Source: Sphingomonas faeni (GTDB lineage Bacteria; Pseudomonadota; Alphaproteobacteria; Sphingomonadales; Sphingomonadaceae). From it: a stretch of DNA of 64,000 nucleotides. A model generated the notes under the pieces. It made no database searches and was not told the origin of the DNA. It saw only the letters and a program-made list of their open reading frames with translations. Positions 42,001-49,548 of the stretch are shown one piece after another (position 1 is the stretch's first letter; each line of letters begins with the position of its first letter). The stretch lies in contig NZ_QAYE01000010.1 in assembly GCF_003053745.1 (NCBI RefSeq), positions 62,001 to 126,000 of the forward strand, in the 5' to 3' direction. Both the position numbers and the translations under genes were made by a program.

Positions 42001-42396
42001 GACCCAGCCGGGAATCAGCCAGTCGAGTTGTTCGACGTGGCGCGCGAGGCTTGCCGTGCTCGCCTCGTCCCACGGCGCGTGGAAGGCGATCGCGAGCGGC
42101 GGGTTGGCGCCGTTGCCAACACCGGGCTTAGCCGCGCTCGTCCCGAACAGTTGCCTGGCGTAGTAGTTGAGGTCGCGCCGGGTCTCGCGAAGAATGCCGC
42201 CGCGCGGCGCGGGCAGCTTGTGGAGCGCGGGATGCTCGGGCTCGATCGGCAGCAACGGCGCGGTCGGCACCGCGCCGATCGAGACGGCGAACATCGCGAT
42301 CGACAACAGCAGCAGCGCAATGAACGCCGCGACGCCAAACGTGAATCGCCGGCGACGACGGCCGCTTGCATCATAGAATACGGGATTGAGCGACAT
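39028..42396 (-). CDS. Three-domain polysaccharide enzyme: GH18-like, NodB deacetylase and family 2 glycosyltransferase
   Basis: 1122 residues. An N-terminal membrane helix (about 15-40) is followed by a GH18 fold (about 70-420) with the catalytic-type GGVFYDFEDLP. A polysaccharide deacetylase comes next, with LALTFDDGPDPEWT, HTYTHPNL and RAPYFGD giving the Asp/His metal site. After a transmembrane pair, a processive GT2 domain has VIDDGSSDGT, ALDADTQF, EDQDLTIAI and QRFRWAFG (QxxRW), with more helices at the end. It probably makes and trims an N-acetylated polysaccharide across the inner membrane. The start MSLNPVFYD at 42396 is preferred; an ATG at 42441 would add 15 residues. Confidence 0.9.
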   Translation of the reverse strand: MSLNPVFYDASGRRRRRFTFGVAAFIALLLLSIAMFAVSIGAVPTAPLLPIEPEHPALHKLPAPRGGILRETRRDLNYYARQLFGTSAAKPGVGNGANPPLAIAFHAPWDEASTASLARHVEQLDWLIPGWVSITGKDHHITVFRDQAGRDILNKAVHRPMILPMVQNAVDGNWDGAGSAALFADPKARAAFLDKLVPFLSANHAGGVFYDFEDLPASAQPNYRAFLAETRARFASRGWVVAIAAPVANPDWSLPAYAKVTDKVFLMAYDEHETSGAPGPIASQRWFARMVADAARGIPPSKLVVAIGSYAYDWHAGADSGNGDALDVEEAWQAAADSGTVPTFDKTSGNSSFAYSEGGVQHQVWLLDAASAYNQIAFLQKAGLGSVALWRLGSEDPGLWSIWGRDHRKLPIPDSIDNMPAGTNVDIEGSGEILKIAAEPVTGIRDAVPAKDGTIADVNFTRMPSPYVVVRTGYRPKQLALTFDDGPDPEWTPQILDILKREHAPATFFVIGENALTERPLLQRMVDEGHEIGSHTYTHPNLANVSQRQVKYELNTTQRLFQAFTGRSLRLFRAPYFGDAEPSTADEILPALEAQQRGYISVGLHVDPDDWKRPGVQAIIDRTIAGVEAGNPERSGNVILLHDAGGNRAETVAALPIIIERLRAMGYSFVPVSTLAGLSRNQSMPVISSSDRVAAVADLALFSTLGGIVVALRWIFGIAITIGILRALALSALALIQARRELKTVFPAIDPSRFVTVMIPAFNEERVIVRAVEGVLASDDVAIEVIVIDDGSSDGTSRVVAEAFAGDDRVRLLTLENGGKARALNRGLELARGEIVIALDADTQFEPMTIARLARWFDDPKLGAVAGNAKVGNRVNLITKWQALEYITAQNLERRALARLNAMTVVPGAVGAWRLEAIRSVGGYPDDTLAEDQDLTIAIQRHGWKVQYDQFAIAWTEAPETIRALAKQRFRWAFGTLQCLYKHRSAIGRSHPRGLGWVGLPQAIVFQIVLASISPIIDLALLVSFASTYVAVQAHGWEQTSHDVYTMLAYWLIFTAIDLLAATIAFALERKERWRLLWLLIPQRIGYRQVMYYVVLKAIAQALRGPLVGWGKLARTGRVTAN

Positions 42397-42524
42397 GGAG
42401 CGAGTATCAACCGGCCGAAGGAAAACGGCAACTCGCCGCAACGTTGCGCTACAATGCCGTTGGCGCGAGCGCTGCTGAAAAATGCGTCACGCATAGTTTA
42501 GGTAGCGGTGCGGCTACTACTGCA

Positions 42525-42637
42525 TCCCCTCCCGCAAGCGGGAGGGGACCGAGGGATGGGCGCCCGGCTTGAGCGAGCGCTGCCGCCGGTAACAGCGCGA
42601 GCCCACCCCCGCCCCCTCCCGTATGCGGGAGGGGGGA
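42525..42637. repeat. Palindromic repeat pair, CCCTCCCGCAAGCGGGAGGG type
   Basis: CCCCTCCCGCAAGCGGGAGG and CCCTCCCGTATGCGGGAGGG are inverted partners joined by GGGATGGGCGC/GCCCACCCCCGCC arms. It occupies most of the 248-bp space between the TonB receptor stop and the GH18/NodB/GT2 gene start. Related copies are at 55303-55387 and, with a different core, at 63038-63136. Confidence 0.8.
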
Positions 42638-42644
42638 AGTCAAA

Positions 42645-44966
42645 TCAGCGGAACTTGCCGCTGAGCGATACGCCGATGATCCGCGGTTCGTTGAACACCG
42701 CCGCCATGTAGTTCTCGATCACACCCTTGAGGTTCTTCTCGCCGGTGATGTTGCGCGCGAACACGGCGAACTCGTACGCATCGTCCGGCGCGGCGTAGCC
42801 GATCTTCAGGCCGCCTTCGAAGTTGCCGTTCGCGGTGAACTCCTTGGTCTTGTACAACACGAACTGCGTGTAGCCCTGGATGTTGAAGTCGCCCGCGATG
42901 AAAGCACGACCGCCATTGCCGAGCGGCTGGTCGTAGCGCGCAGTGAGGTCGACGTTATACTCCGGCGCGTTGGGCAAAGGGTTGCCGTTGATCTGCGCGA
43001 AAGTGTTCGCGCCGACCTTTACCGTCGGATCCTTGACCGTGCAGACAACGATGCCGTTCAGAATGCAGACTTGCGCGTAGACACGCTTGTCGCGGATTGC
43101 ACTGTGCAACAGGCTCAACCCCGCACCCAGCGTCAGGTTCGGCACCGGCTTCCAGTTCGCCTCGGCTTCCATACCGTACGCTTCGGCCTTGTCAGCGTTG
43201 AACAGGACCCCGTTGCCATTCACGTCGTTGCCGTTGAGCTGGATATCTTTCACGCGGTAGCCGAACACCGTCGCGTTGAGGGTGAGCGTGTTGTCGAGCA
43301 AACGGGTCTTGATACCCGTCTCCCACGACAGGATCGTCTCCGAGTTCGCGGTCGTGAAATCCGCGTTGAACACCGCCGAACGGCCCTGAATGGTTGGGCC
43401 GCGGAAGCCTTGCGCGACACGCGAATACAGGCTGATGTCGGGGTTCACCTGATACAGGATGCTCGCGTCCCAGCTCGGCTTTGTTGCCTTCAACGTGACA
43501 TCGCGACGGCCCGAATACGTGGCGACCGCTGCCTTAAGCAGTTCGGTCCGCTTCTTGTCTTCGGTAATGCGCCCGCCTGCCGTGACGGTCAGATTCGGCA
43601 TAAGTTCATAGCTGACCTGGCCGAAGCCCGCCCAAGACGTATTCACGTCATGCAACCGCACCCAGTTGTTCGGGTTCGGCGCGACGCCGTTCGGGTCGGT
43701 CGCCTTCAGAAAATACGCACGCTGGTAGAAGTCGGTAATGTCGCGGCTGTCGAAATAGAGCCCGCCGATCTGCCAGTTGAACCTGCCACCCGGCGTTCCT
43801 GCCAATCGCACCTCCTGCGACCATTGATCGAGATCGCGGATCTGCCCCTGGCTCTGGCCGTATTGAAGGCGCCCGGTGTAGTTCACCGCGGCACCGCCAT
43901 CGGTATCGCCGCGGCTGAAGCCTGACGTGGTTTCGTACGCGGTGATCGACGTCAGCGTGACCGGACCGAAGTCATAGGCAGCGCGGGCCGAGCCGCCATA
44001 GGTGTTGTAGCTCTGCGGGTTGTCGTTCGCTTCGTCGTACGACACCACGTTGCGCGGCTCGGCCGACACGTCGTTCGATCCTTTCTTGAGCGCGCCGCGG
44101 TGGAACAGCGTCGACGTGCCGTCATACCAGCGCGCATGGCCCGACAGGTCGAGCGTGAAGTGCTCGCCCGGCGTCAGGGCGAGCTGAACCCGGACGTTGC
44201 GATCGTCGAAGCCGCCCATCGCGTCCTTGCGCGGCGTCGCGGTGTTGTCGAGGCTCCTGCCCGCAAAGACGTTGTCGACATAGTTCTCGCGGTGCTGGAT
44301 CAGCGTCGAGAGGCGGATCGACAGAACGTCCTTGATCAGCGGACCGCCCACGCCGGCGTCGAGGCTGACGCTGTTGTACGAGCCGACCGAGGCCGACGCG
44401 CGGCTCTCGAAATCGTTGGTCGGCTTGTTCGTGTCGAACTTGATGATGCCGGCGGTGGTGTTGCGCCCGAACAGCGACCCTTGCGGACCGCGCAGGACTT
44501 CAACCTGGCGGACGTCGAACACCGGGTTCGACTTCAGCACGACATGCTCGAGGATCACGTCGTCCTGGATGATCGTGACCGGCTGCGATGCGCCGAGGTA
44601 GAAATCGATGTTGCCGAGGCCGCGGATGTAGAACCGCGGGAAGATGCGGCCGGTCGTCGATTCGACGTACAGCCCGGGGACGCGACCCGACAGTGCGAGC
44701 AGCGTATCGTCCCCGCCTGCGGTATAGGCGCGCAATGCATCGCCCGACGCGACGCCGACCGAGAGCGGCACCTTCTGGAGGTTTTCCGAACGGCGCTCCG
44801 CGGTGACGACAATGTCGTCCAAGCCTTCCTCGGGAGCAGACTGCCCAGCCTGAGTCTGGGCCTGATCCTGGACCGGCGCGACCTGTGCGAACGCAGCCGA
44901 TCCACCCACAATCGAACCAAACGCGACGCCGAGCATCAACGCCGACTTAACGACCGAAATCTTCAA
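42645..44966 (-). CDS. TonB-dependent receptor
   Basis: 773-residue outer-membrane receptor. It has a Sec signal (MKISVVKSALMLGVAFGS through SAAFAQ), a TonB box (DDIVVTAERR), a plug with YIRGLGNIDFYLG and VEVLRGPQGSLFGRNTTAG, and a 22-strand barrel ending in a GVSLSGKFR terminus instead of the common Phe. The start is proposed as TTG at 44966, with GGGGAA 7 nt upstream; a much longer frame reaches 45089, but its first 40 residues do not look like a signal. Substrate unknown; the plug resembles pesticin or other siderophore-type receptors. Confidence 0.88.
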   Translation of the reverse strand: MKISVVKSALMLGVAFGSIVGGSAAFAQVAPVQDQAQTQAGQSAPEEGLDDIVVTAERRSENLQKVPLSVGVASGDALRAYTAGGDDTLLALSGRVPGLYVESTTGRIFPRFYIRGLGNIDFYLGASQPVTIIQDDVILEHVVLKSNPVFDVRQVEVLRGPQGSLFGRNTTAGIIKFDTNKPTNDFESRASASVGSYNSVSLDAGVGGPLIKDVLSIRLSTLIQHRENYVDNVFAGRSLDNTATPRKDAMGGFDDRNVRVQLALTPGEHFTLDLSGHARWYDGTSTLFHRGALKKGSNDVSAEPRNVVSYDEANDNPQSYNTYGGSARAAYDFGPVTLTSITAYETTSGFSRGDTDGGAAVNYTGRLQYGQSQGQIRDLDQWSQEVRLAGTPGGRFNWQIGGLYFDSRDITDFYQRAYFLKATDPNGVAPNPNNWVRLHDVNTSWAGFGQVSYELMPNLTVTAGGRITEDKKRTELLKAAVATYSGRRDVTLKATKPSWDASILYQVNPDISLYSRVAQGFRGPTIQGRSAVFNADFTTANSETILSWETGIKTRLLDNTLTLNATVFGYRVKDIQLNGNDVNGNGVLFNADKAEAYGMEAEANWKPVPNLTLGAGLSLLHSAIRDKRVYAQVCILNGIVVCTVKDPTVKVGANTFAQINGNPLPNAPEYNVDLTARYDQPLGNGGRAFIAGDFNIQGYTQFVLYKTKEFTANGNFEGGLKIGYAAPDDAYEFAVFARNITGEKNLKGVIENYMAAVFNEPRIIGVSLSGKFR

Positions 44967-45148
44967 GATGATATTCCCCAATAGTGCGGCGGCGTCCCTG
45001 ACGACCGGCCGCACATCCCAATACGCAATGTCTCTACGCGCCATCGACCGCCCTCCCCGGACGGCCCGACGACGCCTCGCGACGCTCACTCCCCGACCGG
45101 GCGGTTAGGCCGGGAATGTGTTGGTATGATGACAGTTGGTTACGGAGA

Positions 45149-45421
45149 TTACGGGTAATCTCGACGCGCATGTACGACGTTGATCACCTCGATCGTGTCC
45201 GAGACAATACGGTAGATCAAAAGATAATTGGGATGCACGACAGCTTCGCGCGTACCGTCAGCCCTGCCCGGCCGATACATGAACGGGTGATCGGCAAGAC
45301 GATCAGCGCATGCCTCGATCAATGTCGATAGGCGTGACGCAGCGCTCAGATTCCGATCGGCGATATACTCTAGAATAGTGGTGGCATCCTCGACCGCCTC
45401 GGGGCGCCAAATAAGTTTCAG
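45149..45421 (-). CDS. ParE/RelE-family toxin, probable CTG start
   Basis: 90 residues in the ParE/RelE fold: LKLIWRPEAVEDATTILEYI at the N-terminus, HPFMYRPGRADGTREAVVHP and YLLIYRIVSDTIEVINVVHA, which are the typical toxin core and C-terminal strands. There is no ATG, GTG or TTG at the N-terminus; the codon before LIW context is CTG at 45421, nested over the antitoxin stop (CTGA) with GGCGGAGAT upstream, so CTG initiation by coupling is the likely start. The toxin probably inhibits gyrase or cleaves ribosome-bound mRNA; subfamily is not certain. The antitoxin is upstream. Confidence 0.85.
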   Translation of the reverse strand: MKLIWRPEAVEDATTILEYIADRNLSAASRLSTLIEACADRLADHPFMYRPGRADGTREAVVHPNYLLIYRIVSDTIEVINVVHARRDYP

Positions 45422-45606
45422 CGATCTCCGCCTGACCGATCGATGGACGACACAACCAATCTCATGGCAGCAATGGCATCTTCGTGGGCGATAGATGGAC
45501 GAGGGTCCGCCAAAGATCGCGCGACCTTTTCGCGCAGCCAGCGATCATAGGCTTCCGCGGAGATCGGCGACTCGGACTCAAGGGGTTTGAGTGAGACTTG
45601 CGCCAT
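45418..45606 (-). CDS. Antitoxin of the ParE/RelE-type pair
   Basis: 62 residues; EAYDRWLREKVARSLADPRP and SIAHEDAIAAMRL resemble short ParD/RelB-like antitoxins that accompany ParE toxins. An N-terminal DNA-binding part is very short. Its stop lies over the CTG start of the toxin, an overlap typical of type II toxin-antitoxin operons. It lies between a TonB receptor and lepA and is the only toxin-antitoxin pair in the window. Confidence 0.78.
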   Translation of the reverse strand: MAQVSLKPLESESPISAEAYDRWLREKVARSLADPRPSIAHEDAIAAMRLVVSSIDRSGGDR

Positions 45607-45749
45607 TAGACAAGCTTAGGCTTGCCACGACGGATTGCAACGTGGTCGCGCCGCGGCAAAGCCACGTCGTCGGACGACACGACCGAGGATAAGCTCGGCC
45701 GGTCGCCGTCCGGCTAGACGCTTAATCTTCGTCCAAGCAGAGCTTGGCC

Positions 45750-47570
45750 TCAGGCGTCGTCGCCCATCCGCAGCGCCGCAATGAACGCCTCCTGCGGGAT
45801 GCTGACCGAACCGTATTCGCGCATCTTCAGCTTGCCCTTCTTCTGCTTTTCCAGAAGCTTCTTCTTGCGGCTCGCGTCGCCGCCATAGCATTTGGCGGTC
45901 ACGTCCTTGCGCATCGCACTGATCGTCTCGCGCGCGATCACCTTGCCGCCGATCGCCGCCTGGATCGGGATCTTGAACAGATGGCGCGGGATCAGCTCCT
46001 TCAAGCGCTCGACCATGCCACGGCCGCGCACTTCGGCGGTGCCGCGGTGGACGATCATGCTGAGCGCGTCGACCGGCTCCTCGTTGACCAGGATGCCCAT
46101 CTTGACGAGGTCGCCCTCGCGGTAGCCGATCTGGTGGTAATCGAAGCTGGCATAGCCCTTCGACATCGACTTCAACCGATCGTAGAAATCGAACACCACT
46201 TCGTTCAGCGGCAGTTCGTAGGTCGCCTGCGCGCGACCGCCCACATAAGTGAGGTTCTTCTGGATACCGCGACGGTCCTGGCACAGCTTCAGGACGCTGC
46301 CGAGATACTCGTCGGGGACGTAGATCGTCGCCTCGATCCACGGTTCGCTGATCGTCGCGATCTTGTTGGGCTCGGGCATGTCGGCGGGGTTGTGCAGCTC
46401 GATATGCGTCGTGCCGGACGGATCGGGGTGGGTCAGCTCGATCTCGTATACGACGGAAGGCGCGGTGGTGATCAGGTCCAGATCATATTCGCGCGTCAGC
46501 CGCTCCTGGATGATCTCCAGATGCAGCAGCCCGAGGAACCCGCAGCGGAAGCCGAAGCCCAATGCCGCCGACGTCTCCATCTCGAACGAGAAGCTTGCAT
46601 CGTTCAACCGCAGCTTCGAGATGCTCTCGCGCAGCTTCTCGAACTCGGCGGCATCGACCGGGAACATCCCGCAGAACACGACCGGTTGGACTTCCTTGAA
46701 GCCCGCGAGGGCCTCCAGCGCAGGACGCTTCGCATCGGTGATCGTGTCGCCGACGCGGGTTTGCGCGACCTCTTTGATCTGCGCGGTGATGAAGCCCATC
46801 TCGCCGGTGCCGAGCTCGGTCAGTTGCTCGATCTTCGGGCGGAAACAGCCGACCCGGTCGACCAGATGCATCGTCCCGGTCTGCATGAACTTGATCTGCT
46901 GGCCCTTTTTCAGGACGCCGTCGATCACGCGCACCAGGATGACGACGCCGAGATACGGGTCGTACCAGCTGTCGACGAGCATCGCCTTCAGCGGCGCCTC
47001 CGGGTCGCCGCTGGGCGGCGGGATCTTGGTGACGATCGCCTCAAGAATCTCGACGATGCCGATCCCGGACTTCGCCGACGCGAGCACCGCGCCGGACGCG
47101 TCGATGCCGATCACGTCCTCGATCTCCTTGCGCACCTTCTCCGGTTCGGCGGCGGGCAGGTCGATCTTGTTGATGACCGGCACGATCTCGTGGTCGTGCT
47201 CGATCGACTGGTAGACGTTGGCGAGCGTCTGCGCCTCGACGCCCTGCGCGGCATCGACCACCAGCAGCGCGCCTTCGCACGCGGCCAGGCTGCGGCTGAC
47301 CTCGTAGGCGAAGTCGACGTGGCCCGGCGTGTCCATCAGGTTGAGGACGTAATCGAGACCGTCCTTGGCTTTGTACGCGAGACGCACGGTCTGCGCCTTG
47401 ATCGTGATCCCGCGCTCCTTCTCGATGTCCATGTTGTCGAGCACCTGCTCGGACATCTCGCGCGCGGTCAGGCCACCAGTTTCCTGGATCAGCCGGTCGG
47501 CAAGCGTCGACTTGCCATGGTCGATATGGGCGATGATGGAAAAATTGCGGATGCGGTCGAGCGGAGTCAT
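45750..47570 (-). CDS. lepA: Elongation factor 4 (LepA), ribosomal back-translocase GTPase
   Basis: 606 residues. GTPase motifs AHIDHGKST (G1), DTPGHVDF (G3) and NKIDLP (G4) are present, with EF-G-like domains II, III and V and the LepA-specific C-terminal domain with GGDASRKKKLLEKQKKG. Length and order match EF4, which rescues stalled or mistranslocated ribosomes. Start ATG at 47570. It is followed after 143 bp by the toxin-antitoxin pair and preceded on the other strand by tRNA-Pro. Confidence 0.98.
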   Translation of the reverse strand: MTPLDRIRNFSIIAHIDHGKSTLADRLIQETGGLTAREMSEQVLDNMDIEKERGITIKAQTVRLAYKAKDGLDYVLNLMDTPGHVDFAYEVSRSLAACEGALLVVDAAQGVEAQTLANVYQSIEHDHEIVPVINKIDLPAAEPEKVRKEIEDVIGIDASGAVLASAKSGIGIVEILEAIVTKIPPPSGDPEAPLKAMLVDSWYDPYLGVVILVRVIDGVLKKGQQIKFMQTGTMHLVDRVGCFRPKIEQLTELGTGEMGFITAQIKEVAQTRVGDTITDAKRPALEALAGFKEVQPVVFCGMFPVDAAEFEKLRESISKLRLNDASFSFEMETSAALGFGFRCGFLGLLHLEIIQERLTREYDLDLITTAPSVVYEIELTHPDPSGTTHIELHNPADMPEPNKIATISEPWIEATIYVPDEYLGSVLKLCQDRRGIQKNLTYVGGRAQATYELPLNEVVFDFYDRLKSMSKGYASFDYHQIGYREGDLVKMGILVNEEPVDALSMIVHRGTAEVRGRGMVERLKELIPRHLFKIPIQAAIGGKVIARETISAMRKDVTAKCYGGDASRKKKLLEKQKKGKLKMREYGSVSIPQEAFIAALRMGDDA

Positions 47571-47678
47571 GGCGCGCTCCTAGCAGCGACACCGCGTGTG
47601 CGATAGATCGTGGACACACTCCATAATTGTCTTGAACGTTCGGGATGTCGCGGCTAGGGCGCTCACCGGCAATGTTGT

Positions 47679-47755
47679 CGGGGCGTGGCGCAGTCTGGTA
47701 GCGCACTGGTCTCGGGGTCCAGGGGTCGTAGGTTCGAATCCTATCGCCCCGACCA
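47679..47755 (+). tRNA. tRNA-Pro(CGG)
   Basis: 77-nt cloverleaf: acceptor CGGGGCG pairs with CGCCCCG, the discriminator is A and the encoded CCA end is at 47753-47755. The D-arm is GCGC...GCGC, the anticodon loop CTCGGGG has U33 and CGG at 34-36 with G37, and the T-loop GTTCGAATC is standard. The last anticodon-stem pair is a mismatch. It reads proline CCG codons. Confidence 0.96.
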
Positions 47756-47866
47756 TTGCCGATTTTACGGGGTGAGTTTGCCCCCTCCCCGAACCAAACT
47801 CTCCGTGATGATGTAAGCGCGCACCGCCCGTCGGGCCGCCCTGCCGCCGAGACAAAACTCAGCGCC

Positions 47867-48328
47867 TTAGAACGCGTTGGCGATCCGCTTTTGCATCGAC
47901 CGAACCGGGCTCGCGATCACCGCCGGCATATCCTGCGCCTCATCCATCAGGGCCACGCGCCGATGCAGATCGGTGCTCGCCCCGATCATGTCGCGCGCGC
48001 GCGTCGGCAGCATCGCAAGCAACGCCGCATCGGTAATCGGCGCATCGCCTAGCCGTCGCGAGGGATCGAGCGCATCCCGCGGGCGCAACTCCCCAGCTTG
48101 AACCGCGCGTTGCGTCAGCAGCCACGCAATGACGTGCATCAACCGCGTCGTCACCTTGAGCGATTCGCAACTGAAGCTGACCCGGATCAGCGGATCGAGC
48201 GCCTCGCGTTCGACCCGGCCGGCTTCGTCGAAATAGGCCCGCGCCTCGTCGGCCAGCAGCATCGCTTCGCTATACAAAGCGTCGATCAGGCGGCGCTGCA
48301 TCCGCGATTCATAGCCGGCGTGGGTCAT
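47867..48328 (-). CDS. DUF1465-family protein
   Basis: 153 residues with MQRRLIDALYSEAMLLADEA, YFDEAGRVEREALDPLIRVS in part and SCESLKVTTRLMHVIAWLLTQRAV, matching DUF1465, an alphaproteobacterial all-helical family of unknown function sometimes linked to cell-cycle regulons. No signal or membrane segment. ATG at 48328 is chosen; in-frame TTG (48355) and GTG (48346) starts are possible. A CtrA-like site lies about 44 nt upstream. Confidence 0.85.
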   Translation of the reverse strand: MTHAGYESRMQRRLIDALYSEAMLLADEARAYFDEAGRVEREALDPLIRVSFSCESLKVTTRLMHVIAWLLTQRAVQAGELRPRDALDPSRRLGDAPITDAALLAMLPTRARDMIGASTDLHRRVALMDEAQDMPAVIASPVRSMQKRIANAF

Positions 48329-48371
48329 CGATTGGACAAATGGCACACTGACCAAACGTCATCCAGAGAGG

Positions 48372-48388
48372 TTAACGACGCGCTAACC
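48372..48388 (-). promoter_or_regulatory. Possible CtrA-binding site upstream of the DUF1465 gene
   Basis: Read on the minus strand it is TTAG-N7-TTAAC (GGTTAGCGCGTCGTTAACC), one base from the CtrA consensus TTAA-N7-TTAAC. It stands 44-60 nt before the DUF1465 start. DUF1465 genes are CtrA-regulated in some relatives as far as I recall; unverified. Confidence 0.4.
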
Positions 48389-48443
48389 ATCACTTGTCCC
48401 AAAATGCGCCAGTACGTGCGCGTTCCAGCTTAGGACGTTGCAA

Positions 48444-48641
48444 TCACGCGATAATATCTGGGATGAGCAGGTCTTCGAGCGAGGCAATTTCGTCTCGAAG
48501 CCGTAATTTGCGCTTCTTGAGCCGCGCCATCTGCAACTGGTCGGGCGTCGACGCCAACGCAAGGGCGGCGATCGCGTCGTCGAGATCGCGATGCTCGATC
48601 CGCAATGAATCAAGTCGAACTCTGGTCTGCGCGTCGTCCAC
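48444..48641 (-). CDS. DUF465 (YdcH) family protein
   Basis: 65 residues: RVRLDSLRIEHRDLDDAIAA, then the charged LKKRKLRLRDEIASLEDLL motif typical of DUF465 small helical hairpin proteins. GTG at 48641 is the preferred start (MDDAQTRV); the frame is open to 48683. It is divergent from a second DUF465 gene, 252 bp away, with a dyad between. Function unknown. Confidence 0.8.
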   Translation of the reverse strand: MDDAQTRVRLDSLRIEHRDLDDAIAALALASTPDQLQMARLKKRKLRLRDEIASLEDLLIPDIIA

Positions 48642-48801
48642 TCGCCCCCCGATGGCTGCCGTCGTGTGCGCTGCCCTTAGCAAACGCAGCGCAGTGCGCG
48701 AGTGTGAAACCGTCCCTGCAAAGCGGACCGGGGTCGAAAACGTACTTCATGACGAGGCGCGCCTCCACCGCGCACGATCGGTCCGTCGCGCCAAATCGTT
48801 C

Positions 48802-48818
48802 GACCAATCGATTTGGTC
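48802..48818. promoter_or_regulatory. 17-bp dyad between two divergent DUF465 genes
   Basis: GACCAA-TCGAT-TTGGTC is an exact inverted repeat with a 5-nt centre. Its place between the DUF465 genes suggests an operator or promoter element; no cognate regulator is known. Confidence 0.35.
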
Positions 48819-48893
48819 CGTTTCCGATGAAGACATTTCGATGACGGAGTGGTTTACTCAGTTCCCCAACCCGAATGCAGGAGGCAACCCACC

Positions 48894-49049
48894 GTGCAGA
48901 CGACTCATCAGACAGCCCTGGAAACCAAGCATGCCGTGCTGGAGCAGCGGATCGCCGACGAAACCCACCGTCCGCTACCCGACGCGAACCTTTTGGCGAG
49001 CCTGAAGAAGCAGAAGCTGCGACTGAAGGAAGAGATCGTCAGCGTATAA
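48894..49049 (+). CDS. Second DUF465 (YdcH) family protein
   Basis: 51 residues: ALETKHAVLEQRIADETHRP and LLASLKKQKLRLKEEIVSV, the same helical pair as the neighbouring divergent gene but shorter. GTG at 48894 follows an AGGAGG ribosome-binding site 9 nt upstream, which fixes the start. A paralogue made by duplication is likely. Confidence 0.83.
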   Translation: MQTTHQTALETKHAVLEQRIADETHRPLPDANLLASLKKQKLRLKEEIVSV

Positions 49050-49099
49050 CGGTCGTCGATACCGCTCCCCGGCTAGATCCGGGGAGCTACTTGCCGGAG

Positions 49100-49489
49100 T
49101 TACAGTGTCTTCGGATTGCGCAAGGCGTACGCGCTGTCTGACGCCTTGACCGTATAGGATGACGATACGGGTTTGGCCGCACCCGATGGCTTGCGCACAT
49201 GCAGCGGGTCGATCGGCGCGTTAAGCGATATGCCCATCCGCCCCTCGGTGCACCACGCGACTGTGCCCGCGACCTCACCGATCCCGCGTAACGTTACCGT
49301 GACCGGCGTCCCGACCTCGACGACCTTGGCAAGCTCGGCCATCAAACCTGTCTCGGATAGATTACGAACCCTCGCCTCGCGCGCGATCGTCTCGTCGCCG
49401 ATCCGCACCCGCGCGACCAGCAGCAAGCTGTCCCGCTCGCGCTGTCGCCGGTTCTCATTGCCGCCGGGCAACTCGGTGTCGGTGCTCAT
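49100..49489 (-). CDS. PilZ-domain protein
   Basis: 129 residues. The N-terminal RRQRERDSLLLVARVRI stretch holds the RxxxR-type c-di-GMP arginines and RNLSETGLMAEL gives the second (D/N)xSxxG motif; the beta-barrel WCTEGRMGISL follows. It probably binds cyclic di-GMP, though the first motif is not perfect. Start at ATG 49489 (MSTDTELPG); an ATG at 49519 is also in frame. It is downstream of dksA in the same direction with 59 bp between. Confidence 0.82.
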   Translation of the reverse strand: MSTDTELPGGNENRRQRERDSLLLVARVRIGDETIAREARVRNLSETGLMAELAKVVEVGTPVTVTLRGIGEVAGTVAWCTEGRMGISLNAPIDPLHVRKPSGAAKPVSSSYTVKASDSAYALRNPKTL

Positions 49490-49548
49490 GCCGCGACCTA
49501 TTTTACCATGATCGAACACAGCTTTCTCTTCCCCGTCGGTGGGCGCGA

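Noticed and set aside
40471..42501. 676-codon plus-strand frame opposite the GH18/NodB/GT2 gene
   Set aside because: Antisense shadow with Arg-rich, motif-free sequence; the minus-strand protein has three intact catalytic domains.
45744..47606. 620-codon plus-strand frame opposite lepA
   Set aside because: LepA is certain on the minus strand; the frame opposite is an artefact of GC-rich codons.
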